64,000 nt of DNA from Cephalopachus bancanus (Eukaryota > Chordata > Mammalia > Primates > Tarsiidae): contig JAPVLO010000518.1 of the NCBI GenBank assembly GCA_027257055.1, positions 1,674,001-1,738,000 of the forward strand. The letters run 5' to 3'. Position 1 is the first letter of the stretch. Every line of letters begins with the position of its first letter. Below, one piece after another: positions 61,649 to 64,000 of this stretch. The notes below the pieces were generated by a model, which was given only the letters and a program-made list of their open reading frames with translations, was not told the DNA's origin and did not search any database. The position numbers were made by a program, and so were the translations under genes.

Positions 61649-61948
61649 TTTTTTTTTTTTTTTTTTTTGAGTTGGAGTCTCACTCTGTCGCCCAGACTAG
61701 AGTGCAGTGACACACTCCTGGCCACTGCAGCACAACCTGCTGGGCTCCGGCGATCCTTCTGCCTCAGCCTTCCAAGTAAACAAAACTATAGGTGTGAGCT
61801 ACCACACCTGGCTAATTTTTGATTTATTGTAGAGACGAGGGTTCACCAAGTTGCCCAGGTGGGTCTTGAACCCACGAGCTCAGGCAACCCACTCACTTTG
61901 GCCTCCCAAAGTGCTGGGATTACAGGCTGAGCCACCGAGTCTGGCCCA
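61649..61948 (-). mobile_element. Alu
   Basis: Target duplication CTTGTAAAGTT. Confidence 0.95.
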
Positions 61949-62044
61949 TCTTGTAAAGTTCTTTACTAGGATACCTGATAATATCTTACAGATTCAGAGG
62001 TTTGCTGTATGTATTAAATGTACATACCATTAGTATAATATGAG

Positions 62045-62265
62045 GTGGGCAACATAGTAGTTAATGCTATGGACTCTTCAGTTAGACTGCATAAATGCTT
62101 AGCAGTTGTTTGACCTCAGGCAAGTTACCTAACCACTCACAGATGATAAAACCAAAGCGTAAGACAACTTTGCTCATAGTTTGTGTATCTGTATGTGTTA
62201 AAAAAAATCAAGTAAAAAGCTTAACACACCCAGGAAGGTGCTCATGTTACTTGTAGTTAGAAATA
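62045..62265 (+). mobile_element. MIR
   Basis: AGTAGTTAATGCTATGGACT, GACCTCAGGCAAGTTACCTA and ACCACTCACAGATGATAAAA are MIR-like. Confidence 0.75.
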
Positions 62266-62940
62266 TATAGTATCTATGAAGCCATAAAAAATAAAGACAT
62301 AAGTTATTTAATACTGGAAACAGCGTGGTGCTATTCAACATCACAACCTTAATATCCTAAAACAATTTTAGCAGACTACGTACCTGCAAATGTACACTTC
62401 ATGAATTTGAGGGCTCATTTCTGAGTGAACTGGTTCTATTCCCTGGCATAGTTCCCTGTGCTCACTATTTTGTGGGCACAAAGGTCATTCTTCAGTGTAA
62501 ATTATACAAAATGGTTAGCTGTTTTCATAAAGAAGCCTGGAGCCTTTGCCTTTTCTGGTAATGGTGGTGAAATGTTTTCATGCAACTAGCAGGAGAGATT
62601 CTAGTGGCTGCTTGCCAAGCCTGTGTATGTGCAGTAGAACAAAGTTCTTTAATACCTTTCCTGTGGTGAGCAGAGCATTATATCAACAATTTCAAAAAGG
62701 CCAGGGGAGTGCACAGCAGCATAACAGCCAGGTCCTTTGGAGGGTCTAGCCTTAACAGATTGAGGAAAATATATTCCTATTGCTAATAAACCCACTCTAG
62801 CAATCTCTGCCCCTTGCTCATTTGCCTTTTTAAAAACATTTATTTTTAATTGACATGCTAACATTTTACACATTTTGAGGGGGGGTGTACAATTTGATGT
62901 TTCAATAATTATCTATAATGTTTCCGATCAGCATGGTTAG
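62266..62940. other. Intergenic, nothing recognised
   Basis: Unique sequence between MIR and the ERV LTR; it ends at GTTAG, the putative insertion target. Confidence 0.5.
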
Positions 62941-63376
62941 TGTAACATTTGGAGATACTGAAAGAGGCACAGGATAAGGGACTGGTACAAACCAAGCATT
63001 TATTGGGGGGAGCTCCGGGCTGAGGTCCTGTGGTCCAGAAAGATGGGCCAGGGGACTCACACCCAAGGAGGGGCGGCTTGGATTTTTAAGGGTGCTGTAT
63101 TCGGGAGGGTGTCAGGGGCAGCAGTGAGGTGGGGAGAAAAAGCATCCAATCATCTCTGGTCCCATGTGGCTGTTGCTGAGGCTGCTAGTAGGTTGTTGGC
63201 AGGTGCATCCGGCCTGGGCTGGAAAGTCCATGTCTGGCCCTTCTTGGCAGTTGGCGACACGTTCTGGGAGGTTTCAAGGAAGATGTGTGGATGTGGGCTT
63301 GGGGTGGAGCGGATAGGGGTCAGTGGGTGGAGGGGCAGATGGGGGAGGAGGGTGCTGCTTCCCTCTGAACCTAACA
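62941..63376 (-). mobile_element. ERV 3' LTR, - orientation
   Basis: On - it starts TGTTAGGTTC, has AATAAA (TTTATTGG near 63000 on +) and ends AATGTTACA. A purine stretch AGAGGTCGGGA lies just before its start, as a polypurine tract would. It is the 3' LTR of the ERV whose env fragment lies to the right. Confidence 0.65.
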
Positions 63377-63577
63377 TCCCGACCTCTGTGGTATAAGGGG
63401 CGCTGACTCTATCTGGTTGCTTCAAGTTGAAGGGGGGCATAGTTTATGGGAGGCCAGGATGGGGTGGCTTGGATGGAAGTGGGGCATATGGAGAGGGGTG
63501 TAGGAGTAATTGGCTGACTGTGACGTAAGAAATTTTCTTCATGCGAGACTACATAAAATTAAATAGACAGGGTGCAA
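63377..63577 (-). other. ERV env tail to LTR junction
   Basis: Lies between the env fragment and the LTR and is C/T-rich on the - strand; probably the remaining env end and untranslated region. No intact frame. Confidence 0.4.
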
Positions 63578-63997
63578 TTATAAGTAAAAGACAGATAAGT
63601 AGGACAGGCCCCAAGAATGGCAAGACCCAGTGGGCGATGCCGGAGTTCCACCAGGCAGAGAAGGGCGGCTCAGCGGTGGTTTTTGGCGAAGTTTGTCTCC
63701 CAGCTTTTGGAGGACATTGACATTTTCCTCTATCAGCCCTGTTTTGTTAACATAGAAGCAGCATTTTTCCTGGAGAAATATGCAAGTTCCACCCTGACCG
63801 GCTATGAGGAGATCAAGGGCTCTGCAGTTCTGTAAAGTAACCCAGGCTAGAGAGGTTATCTGCCACTGAAGGGATGCCAGGGAGCTTATGGATGCTTCCA
63901 GAGCTGTTTGGAGCCTTTCTTCCAGTTTTTTGAGAAGAAAGGAGGCTGTGTCCCAGTGTTCCCCTACCCAGCCCTCCAGCTGCCAAGGACGTGGCAA
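63578..63997 (-). pseudogene. Endogenous gammaretrovirus-like env transmembrane fragment
   Basis: An open frame of 139 codons running out of the window. It shows heptad-like leucines, an LQNCRALDLL segment at the place of the so-called immunosuppressive domain, and a CX6CC motif (CIFLQEKCC), typical of class I ERV env TM subunits. The frame loses the membrane-anchor region: the hydrophobic stretch is coded in another frame (about 63545-63625), so a frameshift has broken the C-terminus. An old viral relic, not a functional gene. Confidence 0.75.
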
Positions 63998-64000
63998 ACG

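Overview
This is nuclear DNA of a primate. It carries two intron-rich, convergent protein-coding genes with GT-AG introns, and about 60 Alu (7SL-derived) SINEs along with MIR, L2, L1, DNA transposons and endogenous retrovirus LTRs. The younger Alus are not human-type AluS/Y. They form an AluJ-derived lineage with its own shared differences, such as CTCAGCCTG instead of CTCACGCCTG, GGGTTCGAGACCC, TCTACAATAAATC, TACTTGGAAGGCTGAGG and ACTCCAACTC before the tail. They also lack the strepsirrhine Alu signature as I know it. A haplorhine outside the monkeys and apes, most likely a tarsier, fits best; this is inference.

Layout. Positions 1-27.7 kb hold DNAJC2 (MPP11/ZRF1) on the + strand from its third exon to its end: 15 coding exons, phase-consistent, giving 536 codons that correspond to human residues 86-621. 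Positions 27.9-45.4 kb hold a complete PMPCB gene (mitochondrial processing peptidase beta) on the - strand: 13 coding exons, 487 codons, with a CpG-rich promoter at 45.04-45.50 kb. The genes are tail to tail, with their poly(A) signals about 200 bp apart. Positions 45.5-64 kb are intergenic: Alus, an L2, a hAT transposase-derived pseudogene split by nested Alus (49.86-51.8 kb), a run of LTR-like blocks (53.7-58.4 kb), and at the right edge the 3' end of a gammaretrovirus-like ERV on the - strand (env TM fragment plus LTR).

The two genes do not share a pathway. DNAJC2 is a J-domain/SANT protein of the ribosome-associated chaperone complex and of chromatin. PMPCB is the zinc-bearing catalytic subunit that removes mitochondrial presequences.

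Most notable observations: (1) a 235-bp inverted duplication inside PMPCB that includes the acceptor and first 55 nt of exon 5, so the pre-mRNA can fold into a long hairpin; (2) an Alu lineage whose Pol III B box is a perfect GGTTCGANNCC set in a tRNA T-arm-like stem, with a nested younger subfamily; (3) a small retrocopied mRNA 3' end of unknown source; (4) a mariner transposase relic, several unusual Alu structures and a 99-bp triple repeat in an LTR. No CRISPR array, operon or complete new gene system was found.
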